Below, in pieces: positions 30,530-41,400 of a stretch of 64,000 nt of DNA. This stretch comes from Hericium rajendrae. Its lineage: Eukaryota; Basidiomycota; Agaricomycetes; Russulales; Hericiaceae. The notes beneath the pieces are model-generated. The model had not been told where the DNA came from, did no database searches, and saw only the letters and a program-made list of their open reading frames with translations. A program made the position numbers and the translations under genes. The stretch's first letter is position 1. Every line of letters starts with the position of its first letter. The stretch is from assembly GCA_033439255.1 (NCBI GenBank), contig CM065885.1, forward strand, positions 806,001 through 870,000, given 5' to 3'.

Positions 30530-33085
30530 TCAAATGGAGGTGTCCGTGAATAACGCCCAGGGCCAGTCGGGCTCATCGTCGTCCGGCTCGCCAGGATCGG
30601 GCGTCGGCTCCTCGGGCACGTCGTCACCGCCGCAAGCCGCGGGGACCTTGTACCCATCCTTCCGGACACCTCCACCCCACGGCGTGCGCCCATCGACCCG
30701 CGCGTTCTTCCCCAGCCCGAGCCCCGCGAACGCGTTCCACAGGAGGCACGCGTTCTCCCCGCCCGTCAGCACCGCGTCCGCCTGGATGATCGCGTCGCGC
30801 GCGTCGAAGAACGACGGCCGGCACTGCTGCAGCTTCATCCCGTTCAGCACCAGCTGCAGCGCGAGCGAGTTCCCGTGCTTCGGCACCAGCGGCTTGCTCG
30901 CGTCCGTGCGCACGTGGTAGAAGTCGCCCTCGGGGATGGTCCCGTCCGCGAGCGGCACGGGCGGGAAGAGCGAGTCCGTGAACCCGTGCTTCTCGATGAG
31001 CCGTTGCGAGACGACCCAGAGCATCTGCGCCCAGACCTCGCCGATCGCGTGCACGCCCCAGTAGCCCGGCTTGTCGAGCGTCTTGTACGTCGACGGGTTC
31101 ACCGTGCTGTTCAGCGAGTACGGGTAGTTGCGGATCCCGCCCTCCTGGTTCGCGGCCCACGCACCCATCGGGTAGTCCGAGTACACCTTGTTGCTGCGGA
31201 TCGTCGACGCGAGGAAGTCGCCCCAGCCCTCGCCCATTCCGCCGCTCTCGCCCCAGCCGAGGCAGCCCGAGTTGGCGGGCCCGCCGGTGAGACGCGTGCT
31301 CAGGCCGTGGCTCAGCTCGTGGATGACGATGCCCGCCTCGAGGTCGCCGTCGCGATACGGGCTCGCCGTGTTCCAGAGGTACATGCGGCAGCGCCCGTTC
31401 TGCCCGTCGGGTGGCGTCATGAAGTTCGCGTTGTTGTACCCGCTGCCGTCCTGCGCGTTCGCGATGACGGCGTCACCCTCCGCGCCGCCACGGCCGAAGT
31501 TGTGCTGCTGGAAGTTGCCCGACACCTCGTCAAAGCCGTAGCGATAGTAGAGGTCGTGCACGAGGTTAGTCGTGTAGAAGAGCTGCGTGACGGTGTTGTT
31601 GATGTACTTCTGTGCCTCGGCGCGTGAGTCGTTCGAGAGCTGCGGGTTGTACGTGAAGTTGAATTGCATGTCCTCGCCGCCGGAGGGGCGCAAGTTGTGC
31701 AGCCACGCGTTCTGGCCCTCCCAGTTCTCGTGCGCGAAGGCATTGTTACCAGCGGTCGTCGTGTGGTTCACGAACCCGCCCTTCTTGAGGTCAGCGTCTC
31801 CAGCCAAAGGGTCGTTCCCGACGGGAATGACGTGCCAGCCGAGCGGGCTCGCAAGAGGATCGAAGTTCTCCTTCTCGAGGGAGCGGTTGCCGACCGAAGG
31901 GTCGTTGATACCCCACTTGAAGACGTTGTACGTCGCGGGCGGGCGCTGCGTGGGCTCCTTGGGGAGCGGCGCGTCGGAGGCCCAGTCCGTGACGGAGAGG
32001 ATGCGGTGCGGGGCCTGGACCGACACGGCCGCCTCGTACCAGTTGTCCTCCATCTCGACTTCGAACTGCAGCGGCCATTAGCCAGGGTCATTGCACAGAT
32101 CTGAGAATACGCACCCTCCATGCGTGCGTGAGCACCGTCTTGTCGCCCTGGGGAATCTGCACGTATACAGGCTTCGCCTTGACGGGGCCGACGGCATCCG
32201 GAACATTGTTAATGTGCTCCACGATGCCCGTGTGCTCATCGCCGACGAAGTAGTGCTCGTAGGTCGAGCTCATACTGTCGAGATGGTGCTCCCAACGCTG
32301 CATAATGTCCTCCACAATCTCGGACTTCGGTGTCGCAGCAATCATGAACTGCAGCAGCGGCGCGCGCGGGTCGAAAGTGCCCGGCGCGCTCGCGTAGCGC
32401 GGATCATCGGCCATGGAGAACGGAGTGCCCGCGTGCTCGCAATTGGACACGCGCACATGCGCAAGGAAGGACTCGCGTTCCCTACTGGCGTCGCCGAGCG
32501 CCACTTGGTCGGAGCCGGGTTGGGCAGCAAGGACACGGTCGCGGCGTGCGACCAGCTCTTCGTCCAGTTGGGCGCAGAATTCGGCATGGGGACCAGGGAC
32601 ATTAGGATCGTCACTGAAGGACGTGGGCGCCGCGCCGCGGTAGAACTATCCATCGCTGTCAGTAATGGCATGGCACGTGACCATGAATGTATGCGCACCG
32701 AGTCACCGTACGAGATGACGACGCCATTCTTGATGTTAACGTTGATGTCGCCGTCAGCGACTTCGACGCCATTCACAAGCTGGCGGACGTAGACGTGCGA
32801 GACGCCGGTCGCCTTGTCGGTGTACGAGTCCCTGCGGACCGCGAAGCTGTTCTCAGGCGCGAGCTGCGAGCCCAGGAGCTCGGTCACAAAGCTCCGCGCG
32901 ATCTCGAGGGGATCCTCGGTGGTGCCAAAGTTGCTGGTGACGACGACGGGGTCGCTATGGAACTTGGCACGGGGGTGAACGGGACCAAAGCCAAGCGACT
33001 TGCGCTTGGAATATGAGGAGGCTGAGTGGCCTCAAGCATAGCCTGCGAGGCCCGCGAGAGCGAGAGTAGTCGTGAAGAAACGCAT
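30530..33085 (-). pseudogene. Fungalysin metalloprotease (M36), copy A, stop codon in the signal peptide
   Basis: Exons 33085-32699, 32645-32115 and 32065-30530 correspond one-to-one with the intact copy at 44872-47770 (817 codons). The start MRFFTTTLALAGLAGYA is followed at codon 18 by TGA, where copy B has TTA (Leu). The rest is open and well preserved: the FTP-type propeptide in exon 1-2, the zinc site HELSH near residue 555, and the downstream GWGESGGMGEGWGDF with the third zinc ligand. Fungalysins are secreted as inactive precursors and degrade extracellular protein. With the signal peptide cut, secretion should fail unless the stop is read through or a sequencing error. Decay appears recent. 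Confidence 0.75.
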
Positions 33086-33146
33086 TGTGGTTGTGTGTGG
33101 ACCCGACAACCAGCCAACGAAGGGGTTGATGGGAGTTGGGAAGCGC

Positions 33147-33649
33147 GCGTCGCGTCGGAAGCGATCGAGTGGGTCCCGATGGGTCCGCGGCCCTTCCCCA
33201 CATCGCCGCTAAGCGCCCAAGACGCGTCTCTGTCTCTCTGCCAATGGCGTGTGTGGATTGCGTTCGAACATACCGAGGGCAAATGTGAGACTCTCTCTTA
33301 TTTCTACTTTATACGCACACACCGCCCTTGGACGCCACACGACCGTCGCCTAGCCCTGTTCAGTCTGCGCGTAGCGGGATCGGTTGTCGGTTTGCTCTTT
33401 TCCCGCTTTTTCTCGCTCTTTTCTACGTGTTTTCTAGCTACTCGAGTCGATTTAACCGACGAATTTACCATCTCGTCCAACTCGTCCGATACTCTCTACA
33501 ATGTGCCGGCCTCCATCTCAACGACCGTGCCCGAAATCCATCCGGAGGACAAACCCGCCGACGATTATTTGGGCAATCGCGCCGGCGCGTCCTGCAGCGG
33601 CGATGCGAGCAATTCAAAGGGCACGGAAACAGAACCTGACGGTCGTGAG
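33147..33649 (+). other. Candidate first exon of a repeat-array transcript
   Basis: Unique sequence to the right of M36 copy A. A CT-rich stretch (about 33385-33440) is followed by ATG 33501 and about 49 codons with coding-like composition, then a GTGAGT donor at about 33649. The next acceptor, CTCGCAG ending at 33696, starts the first array unit, where the frame stops at once. It could be the promoter and leader exon of a spliced RNA running through the array. This is inference. Confidence 0.35.
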
Positions 33650-35492
33650 TAGTTTCTGCGATCTACTGCATCCGGACACGCTGAAGCCGCTCGCAGTAAC
33701 TTGACGATGACGCCCTTGGTGCGCAAGGTCAAGAGACCGGAAGGCGGCACAGATGGATGGCAAGGGGATGCGCGAGGAAGCGGGGAACATGGAAACCACG
33801 CGCAACAGATCGGCGAGCGCGCAGCGGGGGGAATAGCGATCCGCAGAGTGCAGCGAGCACGAACGGGATACAGAGGCTACGGCAGCGTTGACGTACGTGA
33901 TTCCTCCGTGTCCGCATGCCCGATAGCACCGACAAGGCGCTGTCCGCAGATACTTGACGATGACGCCCTCGGCGTGTCTTGGGTACGAGTTCCGAGTGGC
34001 AGAGCAGCGGAGTAGCGGCGGGAAGGGCTCGCGAGGCCAGGTGTAGGGAAGTCGCGAACGCATCGGGACGAGGGAAATCGTGCGTGAGAGGTTGGCGAGC
34101 GAATAGCGACGGGAACGGCGGTGTCCACGGAGTGGAGCGAGGACGACGAAGATACGGGGAGTGTCGCAGCGTTCGCGCTCGTCGGTACGCGATTTCTCTA
34201 GTTCAGCGCGCCCGGAAATCTTGACCAGGCGCCGTCCACAGGCATCGTACTTGACGATGACCCCCTTGGTGCCAATCCGACGCGTTTCTGAGATCCGAGG
34301 GCGAGGCGGCTGGCGAGGGGGTGCGGGGAACGCCGGGACATCGCAAAGGCAGCGAGGAAACGGACAACGTCGTCGCCGCGGTGGGAATCTTCAGCGGCAG
34401 GCACGGAAGACGGAGGGGATGATGCGAGCGCGGCTCGAGACGCGCGCTGACCGGTGAGTGATCCCTCGAAGCCGCTACGCCCGATAGATTGACGAGCCAT
34501 GTCCTTCGCAGGTACTTGACGATGACGCCCTCGGGTCGAGAACGACACGGCGACGGACCGCCAGGCAGCGCGCGAGTCCGACGAATGGCGAGGGGAAGGC
34601 CCGGTGTACGGGAGAGTCGGGACGTGAGTGGTGATATGAGAAACATGGCGACGGCTAGCCCACGCGTCCATGTCGAGATCGGGGACCCATCTGTTGAACT
34701 CCGCGCTTTTCCAAGCATTGACGAGGCGCGCCATCAGCAGATACTTGACGATGACGCCCTCGGATCGTAACCGAGACACTGGCAGCCTGCGACGCAGCGC
34801 GCGAGACCGACAAACCACGGTAGGAAATGTTCGACGTGGACTTCGGGAAAGCGGCGTCGATGGGGAAACACGACAACAGCTGGCGCGTGCGCTGATGTCG
34901 ACATCGGTGCGCGCCATCTCTTGAATCCTCGCGTCGTGTAATACTGACGAGCTGCGCCATCCTTAGGTACTTGACGATGACACCCTCGGGCTGTGACCGA
35001 GGCGCCGGCATCCAGAGCGCGAAACCGAAACCGACGAGCCGCGGTGGGAAAGGGTGGACATGGGCGTCAGCAAAATAGCGTCCCTGCGGCAAGCAGGACG
35101 ACAGCTGGCGTACGCGCCCATGTCGAGATCGGTGAGTGCCATGTCTTGGACCGCGCGCGCCCCGTAATATTGACGAGCTGTGCTATCCCTAGGTACTTGC
35201 CGATGACGCCCTCGGGCGGTGGCCAGAACACGCGAAAAGTCGGCGGGAACAGGATAATGGACGAGTAGTGCGCAAGCTGGCGAATAGGCAGTCGCTCGAC
35301 GTGACGGCGCGCGAATCCTCAATATCTGCATGTGCCGCAACGTCGAAGGGGCGCGTCTTCGGCAGGAACTTGACGATGACGCCCTCGGGTCGCGATTAAG
35401 GCGTGGGCAACGAGCGCGACGGACGGGTAGTGGCGAGAGGATGTCAAGACCGACGAGCTCCAATGCCAAACAAGGCGACTGCGAGAAGAACG
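33650..35492. repeat. Array block 1: eight degenerate units opening with ACTTGACGATGACGCC
   Basis: The motif ACTTGACGATGACGCCCTCGG starts at 33699, 33952, 34249, 34514, 34743, 34969, 35195 and 35368 with small changes, so units are about 173-297 bp, most often 226. On the plus strand nearly every copy follows a CAG or TAG acceptor. About 50-65 bp upstream is a GTGAGT, GTACGT or GTACGC donor, with a TTGAC/CTGAC branch-like site between. Exon-like parts are 112-236 bp and do not keep a constant phase, and all frames contain stops. On the minus strand a frame of 239 codons (34917-34198) crosses three units and contains EGVIVKYL at each repeat. Protein coding is unproven on either strand; a spliced non-coding RNA or decayed satellite is as likely. 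Confidence 0.7.
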
Positions 35493-37900
35493 AAGGTGAG
35501 TGACAGTACGATGACGGCGCGATGTGTGCGAATCCAGCTCAAACGAACACTTACAGCGGTGTCATACGCATCTTCAAGGTCATGCGTTGTCCCGTTGCGA
35601 CGTGATGCGGCGCATGGTGGGCCGCGTTAAATGCAGCACCCGACGGCTTTGAATGGTCATCGCGAAGGCGGCGACGCGACGGCACGCAGAAGAAAGCTGC
35701 AGAAAGGACACAGGTAAGCGCGAGAACGAGAACGACAGCAGTCGCATGACTCACCCATTTCGCGCAGCGCGAACGCCTTCAATGGCGTCATCCGCATCTT
35801 CAAGAGGTCCTTCGTGCTCAGGCAGCTGGGTCATTCACTATACACCGAGCGCTGCACGGACTTCGCCATTAGGCGATTGTGCTGCGATCTCGATAGGTAT
35901 CGTGACGGACAACAGCGTGCAAATGGGATGCATCGCCGCGGAGTGAGAAGGGTCGCAGGTGGGATGTCGTGATGGACGCAGGGGCTGGCGAGAAGCGATG
36001 TGAGCCAGGCGGGTTCTGCGGAAATGTAAGCCTCAAGTCTACGCTAAGGTATGGCGAACGCACCTCGTTACCCGTCCCTGAGCTGCAATCGCGGGGCGCC
36101 GCCCATGCTTTCACCGTTCGATGTCCTCAGACATGCAGATCTAAGCACATCCATCGCGCCACCGCCGCTCAGTGCGATACGCTGCGCATTCAGGGCTACG
36201 CCCAGAACGCGCGCAGCGTTCAAAACGAACGTCTTGCTCTAGCGCTGTACGGGCCGCGTTGTATGGCCTTGTCAATGTTGTGATAGCTGAGAAGCTGGGC
36301 TTTCTGCAAGCCCGCATGAGTCTCTATCTATACACCTCGGCTGACTTCGAGGTAAAGTGACTCACCACGTTGCGAAAACGGAATCAACCAGCGGGCGGAC
36401 ATCGCGCAAGCATCGAGAAACACGTACGTCGGGCTCCGCCCGAAGTACGCGAGTGACGCGAGCGTCGACGGCGGACAGTCGCCGCGCGCTTCGAAGCCAT
36501 CTCCTTGGGACCTGTAGGCTGCTCGCCGCAGGGCCTTTGGATCTCGAAAATTCGGCGCCAGAAGGCGGTTTTCTGGGTGTCCAGGTGAGTACGACTTTCG
36601 TTCGGCTAATCTCGAGATAAAATGACTTACCACCACGGGAAACGCACACAGCAGTCCGCTAGTAATGCGCACCATACGGGCGTACGTCGCGCTGCGCGCG
36701 ACGCCGGTGTAGGCGGAGACCTGCCGGCTTCGAGTTACTGCCCTAGAGACGAGCCCGCCGCTCGGCGCGGGCCCTGGATCCCAGAAATCTGGACGCAAAA
36801 ACACGCATTCTAGGCGGTCAAAGTGAGTCCGAGTTTGTCTCGGCTATTTTGCTATGAGAACACTCACCAGAAAAACCAGAAACGCGTATCTAGCTTCCAA
36901 AAGCGCCGAGCGACGTCAACGGCGACGTCAGCGGCCCTGAGCCATTGATGTCGCCGTTGTGGAACTGGTCTCAATGTACGGATCGTCGCTCGCTGCGGGG
37001 CGTCCGGCCAGGAGAAGACGGGGCAAGAAATATGCTCTCTGAAGGCCGGGTCAGATGCCGTTCGACGCGGCTAATTTCGCGAAACGGGACTCACAGAAAG
37101 ACATAGCGGAGGCACAGAAATGGGCCCGCACGACATGCAGAAAGCAAGGGCTGTCGCCGGGCTACGCCCGGCTCCAGCGCGCGACGTCAGCGTCGACAAA
37201 GTGTCGATGCTGACTACGAAAGCTTGCTGTATGGACGCGCTCGCCGCTGGGCGCGGGCCATTGAATCCTGGAAAAAAGACCACTGAAAGTGGACTTTTTG
37301 AGGCCCTCGTAAGCTCCAGTCTCGCCCAGCTAATTTGCAGATAAAACGTACCAAATGGCATCGTAAAACACGTCAGCGATGCAGTGAAGGACGGCGCCCG
37401 GCTCGCGTGTGCGCCTTCAGTGTTGGCTGAGGCCTAAAGGCTATGCGCGCCCGCATCGGTTATTGTGGGGTGTCAAACGAAGCCTTGAACCTGAAGGAAC
37501 GATGATCAGATCCTAAGCCACTTGTTCTCCCAGTGAGTCGATGATTGGATCAGCTAATCTGAATAAAAGATGCTTACCAGGACCGGAAGCGGCGTCACAT
37601 ACATGTCCACAACACAGCGCGATGTGTTGGGACGCGTCCGACGCCAGCGACCACGCAAGACCGAGTCGCTCTTCCTGCAGCGCAAGAACCCCCGCAAGAT
37701 CGCCTGGACAGCTACACACTGCCGTCGATGTCAACCCCTGCCGAATTATCCCAGAGGCGCATCTACCGCTGGGTGCGAGCCACCGGGCCTCAGGACAGAT
37801 GTGACGAAGAACGTAGCCTCCTGGCGCTCTGGTGAGTCTTGTTCGAAATTACGGCCGGACGGCTCGTGCGAGCGCTGTCGGTGCGAATGGAGTCCCGTTC
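35493..37900. repeat. Array blocks 2-3: units with inward-facing splice-like boundaries
   Basis: About ten boundaries of the form GTRAGY - 30 to 40 bp - RCTYAC recur at about 35493, 35714, 36025, 36315 (partial), 36585, 36823, 37044 (partial), 37307, 37533 and 37832, spaced 208-311 bp. Most contain CGGCTAAT or a close variant, a branch-point-like core. Between boundaries lie a hairpin (TCGGGCTCCGCCCGA near 36429; CCGGGCTACGCCCGG near 37155) and a GCTCGCCGCTGGGCGCGGGCC-like block. On the opposite strand the units match block 4. No reading frame persists. Confidence 0.7.
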
Positions 37901-39705
37901 GTGCCGGCTACAAACATCTAAGGTTCCCCGAGTCGTTGAAGCTCGTTACGGAGCCTCGAGCTCTGTTCCTCGCAACACAAGGATCCTGTAAAATGGAAGG
38001 CAATGTGAGCATCTGACGATCTCAGGAAAGCGCGGAGGTTAGGCTCACAGTACAGGGAATCGGGACAGTCGGGACGGAGTTTGCTCGTGGCACGGGGCCT
38101 ACATGAGGCTGCCACGGTGTGAACTCAAATTGCTAGCGGCGGACACAAGGAAGGGGGGCATTAGCATCAAGGGATGGATTTGAGAGAGCGGGCTCGGGGG
38201 AACGGAAGAAGGGGAAGGGGCAGGTCAGTCCCCGAGGTGAGCCTTATATTTCTTGATCGCGGTGACCTGTTCCTCCGTGCGTTCTGCCGGAGCTTCGATC
38301 CGTGGTAAGGCCATTTCCCCGTCGTTATGTGCGCGTTTCGACATGTCCGACATCCGATCATATCTTGCTCGGCAAATATAATTTTTACTGCATCCTTTCC
38401 GTGCGTTGTGTTGCGGTGTTCTCTCATCGGACAGAGGTCCTGTTCCCCTCGACTGTAGAATAGTCAACTGGTTCTAAAATGTAGTAGGCTGCTTCACATT
38501 CCTTGTACATAGCTGACATGTACGTTGATGGAGACGATGGATAAATGAAACTTCTAGCAAGGAACAAATAATACACCGCTGTGCGAATTGATCACGACGG
38601 ACTGCCTGTTCGGGCACCATACAATTCATTCAATGCAGTTGATGTCTGCTCGACATTCCTTCGTAGTTACTCTACTTATCGAAAATAGGCCCCACAAAGT
38701 TGTCGACAGCAAAATCTGCATCAATTTGTCAGTAACATTCATCTCAAGAGTATGGGCCGCCGTTGCGGTATGCTGAAATCAGTCTCGCACCAAATCAGCG
38801 CCAAGCTTTGGGCATGCTTCCATGCTTGTCGCTGTCGATGGAAGCCTCTACCACCAATCTCGGGGACTATGGCTAAGCAACATTTGTTCAGTCAGCTGCA
38901 TACACTGACTACATCTTAGGAAGGGCTTTCTATATAAAATGCATATTTTACAATCCTGCTTTTCATCAGGATTGACTACACGGACCATCCCTTCATGTAT
39001 CTCACTCGGGGATTCTCTCCGATCGGTAGTAACGGTTATACAGTCAGGGCCGATATATCAGACAGCCGATATCAGCTAATTTTGGCCAGATTTCAGCCTG
39101 CTGTCATTTCAGTCATCATTCTTCGGGCTTGGCAGAATTCTGAGCGCTCTCTCTCTCTCGAAAGACAGCCTGAGAAGCATGGAATTTCTCTGAGATAATT
39201 TATGAATTCAGGCCAACTCTGATTTGTTTTTAAGCTCAAGGGGACAAGGCATGGTCAAAACTCAGGATTGGAACCGGCAGAGATCAGCTCCGTTGACTCA
39301 ATAGCTGTCAGCGGGTAAGAGAACTAAGGCCGGAGTTCTATTTATGAATACGGACAGATGCGAAGACCGACTGTGTTTCAAGGGAGTCCTTACGTTGCCT
39401 CGGAGAGTCGGAAGATCATCCTTCCGAGGCTCCGTCAGACTTGATGTTCACTTGTCCTGGACCACCACATTCATGTTTCCTACCCACCTTCCGTACTGAC
39501 ATCTATACCATCCTGTCACCATAGAGGTATCCCGTTCAGTGAGTTTTCTCCTATGCGCACTCTCGCTTTCGAAGCTCACCGTGATTCTGTATTTACAGGT
39601 GCATCGAGGACAGGGCGAACAAATATTGCTGTTCGTCAACTGTCACAAGCAGGCAATGCGCTGTTGCAGGGTGTTGTTCCAGAATGCCAAGTGATGCAGG
39701 TCACG
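37901..39705. other. Centre of the array region, no repeat unit recognised
   Basis: AT-richer sequence between the two oppositely oriented repeat blocks. No gene, transposon domain or clear unit was recognised; short frames look like chance. It may be the symmetry centre of the inversion between blocks 3 and 4 or an old insertion. Confidence 0.4.
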
Positions 39706-41400
39706 GTAAGCTTCGAATTCCCTAAGGAGTCGATCTGGCCTGGTACTTACCTGAGCATGCAGAAAGCTGCATGTTCATCGCCAGTGGCAGGTGTCTCCCT
39801 ACCGCAATTTGGCATCAATGAATTCTGTCGATGCTGACATTGTGCTGGCATCTGTCCATGTCACGAGCATGGATCAGCGCCGACAGTGGGGGCACGGTGC
39901 AGCCCGATGCAAGCCGTTGCTTGCGATGCATTGATGCTGTCGTCGAGAGTGTCGGACGAAGCCCTGCACATGTTCTTTGTCATTGCGCATGCAAATGTGA
40001 GTGGTTAGCACCGAGATTAGCCGAAGCGAAACAGGGCTCACCTGAATTCTCCAAAATCAGCCATTTCGTCACCCAAAAATCTGGGGCTCAGGCCTCGCGG
40101 CGAGCAGCCTTCATGTCCATAGGATGAAGCCTTCGAAGTTTGTGCCGCACTGGGCAGAAGTCGGGTGCAGCCCGACTGACGCCTTCGCGGCACATTGCAA
40201 TGCTGCGCAACACCTTGGTCACACACGTGGGAGTCGGGCGAAGCCCGACGTATGCTGTCATTCGAGATGCGTTGATGTTGACATCAGGAGCCTGCCTGCG
40301 CTCGCTTTGTGCAGTACGTTTTAGTATTGAATTTAGCTGAGGCGAATCACGGCTCACCTGAATTGCCTTTCGTCGCCCGAACAGCTGCGGCTCAGGCCTC
40401 GTGGCGAGCAGCCTTCATGTCCATAAGATGAAGCCTTCGATGTTTGCATCGCCTTGTGCGGAAGTCGGGCGCAGCCCGACTGACGCCATCGCTGCGCACT
40501 GCCATGCTGTTTCTGTGCTAAACAGTGAGTATTCTTTGCTATTAGCCGAGTTGAAATGGTGCTCACCTGGCCATGCAGAAAATGCGAGTCTTGTCACCGA
40601 TTTTCCAAGATTCAGAGGCCCGCGCCGAGCGGCCAGCGCGCCCGTAGAGTCAATGTTCTCGAGATGAGGATTGGCGGGGCATCGCCGATGCGCACGTCCC
40701 GCGGCGGATCTGTCGGGCGAAGCCCGACATCTGCCTTCGTTGCATACATTGTGTGACGTCCTGACACATGCGTGATGCGCTTTCAGCATTGTCGTAAGTC
40801 TTCAAGTGAGCCGAGTTTTGTCAGAACTCACCTGGATCGCAAGAAAACATTTTTGATCCTAACTCTGGACTTGAACGGCCCACGCCGAGCACCCTGCGTA
40901 TCTATCGGGCGCATCTCTCGAAGTAATGGGCGTACGCACATCAGGCATCCGGCAAGATCTATATGCATGCGCACTGCATTTTCACGATGTTCGTGAGTCC
41001 GTTCATGTTGAAATCAGTCGTAGTTTCTCGAGACTCACCAGGACTGGTAGAAAGCCGGTTTCTCGTCTCGTGATCCGAGAATCCGGTGAAGCGCGTGCTG
41101 GGTTCAATATGCACCACACACATTTCTTCTCCGAAAGGTAAGTCCTTTGAATGCACCCTAGCACCGCTGACTCTCCATGTGGGCAGCAAGCTGCTTGGAA
41201 GCACAGCATGGCATTTATCGCTTCGTGGTTCACGCGCTGCAGATGTCACACGAGAATTGAGTGCGCGTCAAGCAGCGGAAAGTCATCTGTTCAGGGCCGG
41301 TCAGTAGCCGTCTCTGCAGGCCGCAGAATGCGGGGCGAGATGAGCGGGAGGGATACAGATTTTTTCACGCATGTAGTATTCAGCACGGTAGTTCGTAAGT
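39706..41400. repeat. Array block 4: same unit as block 3 in inverse orientation
   Basis: Boundaries GTRAGY...RCTYACC at 39706, 39997, about 40310, 40525, 40794 and 40993. Units of about 200-310 bp hold a perfect hairpin GTCGGGCGAAGCCCGAC or close variants near 40160, 40233, 40466 and 40710, and a block such as GGCCCGCGCCGAGCGGCC near 40617. Two adjacent units share long blocks (for example GGCGAGCAGCCTTCATGTCC). On the plus strand the hairpin region reads as VGRSPTDA-like peptide. On both strands full intron signals (donor, branch-like site, AG) can be drawn. Confidence 0.7.

Larger units (their letters stand above)
29190..33146 (-). repeat. Segmental duplication, copy A (Rab + M36)
   Basis: Direct copy of 43518-47831 with few differences in exons and more in introns and flanks. 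The left limit is inside Rab exon 5 (near 29190). The right limit is about 60 bp upstream of the M36 start, after TTGATGGGAGTTGGGA. Confidence 0.85.

Noticed and set aside
34198-34917. 239-codon minus-strand open frame across three array units, with repeated EGVIVKYL
   Set aside because: Open mainly because of high GC; the frame shifts between units (226 bp period), no start context or family match. Kept only as a remark under the array.
33650-35492. CRISPR-like array
   Set aside because: Conserved motif about 20 bp with units of 170-300 bp that are themselves similar; eukaryotic setting, no cas genes.
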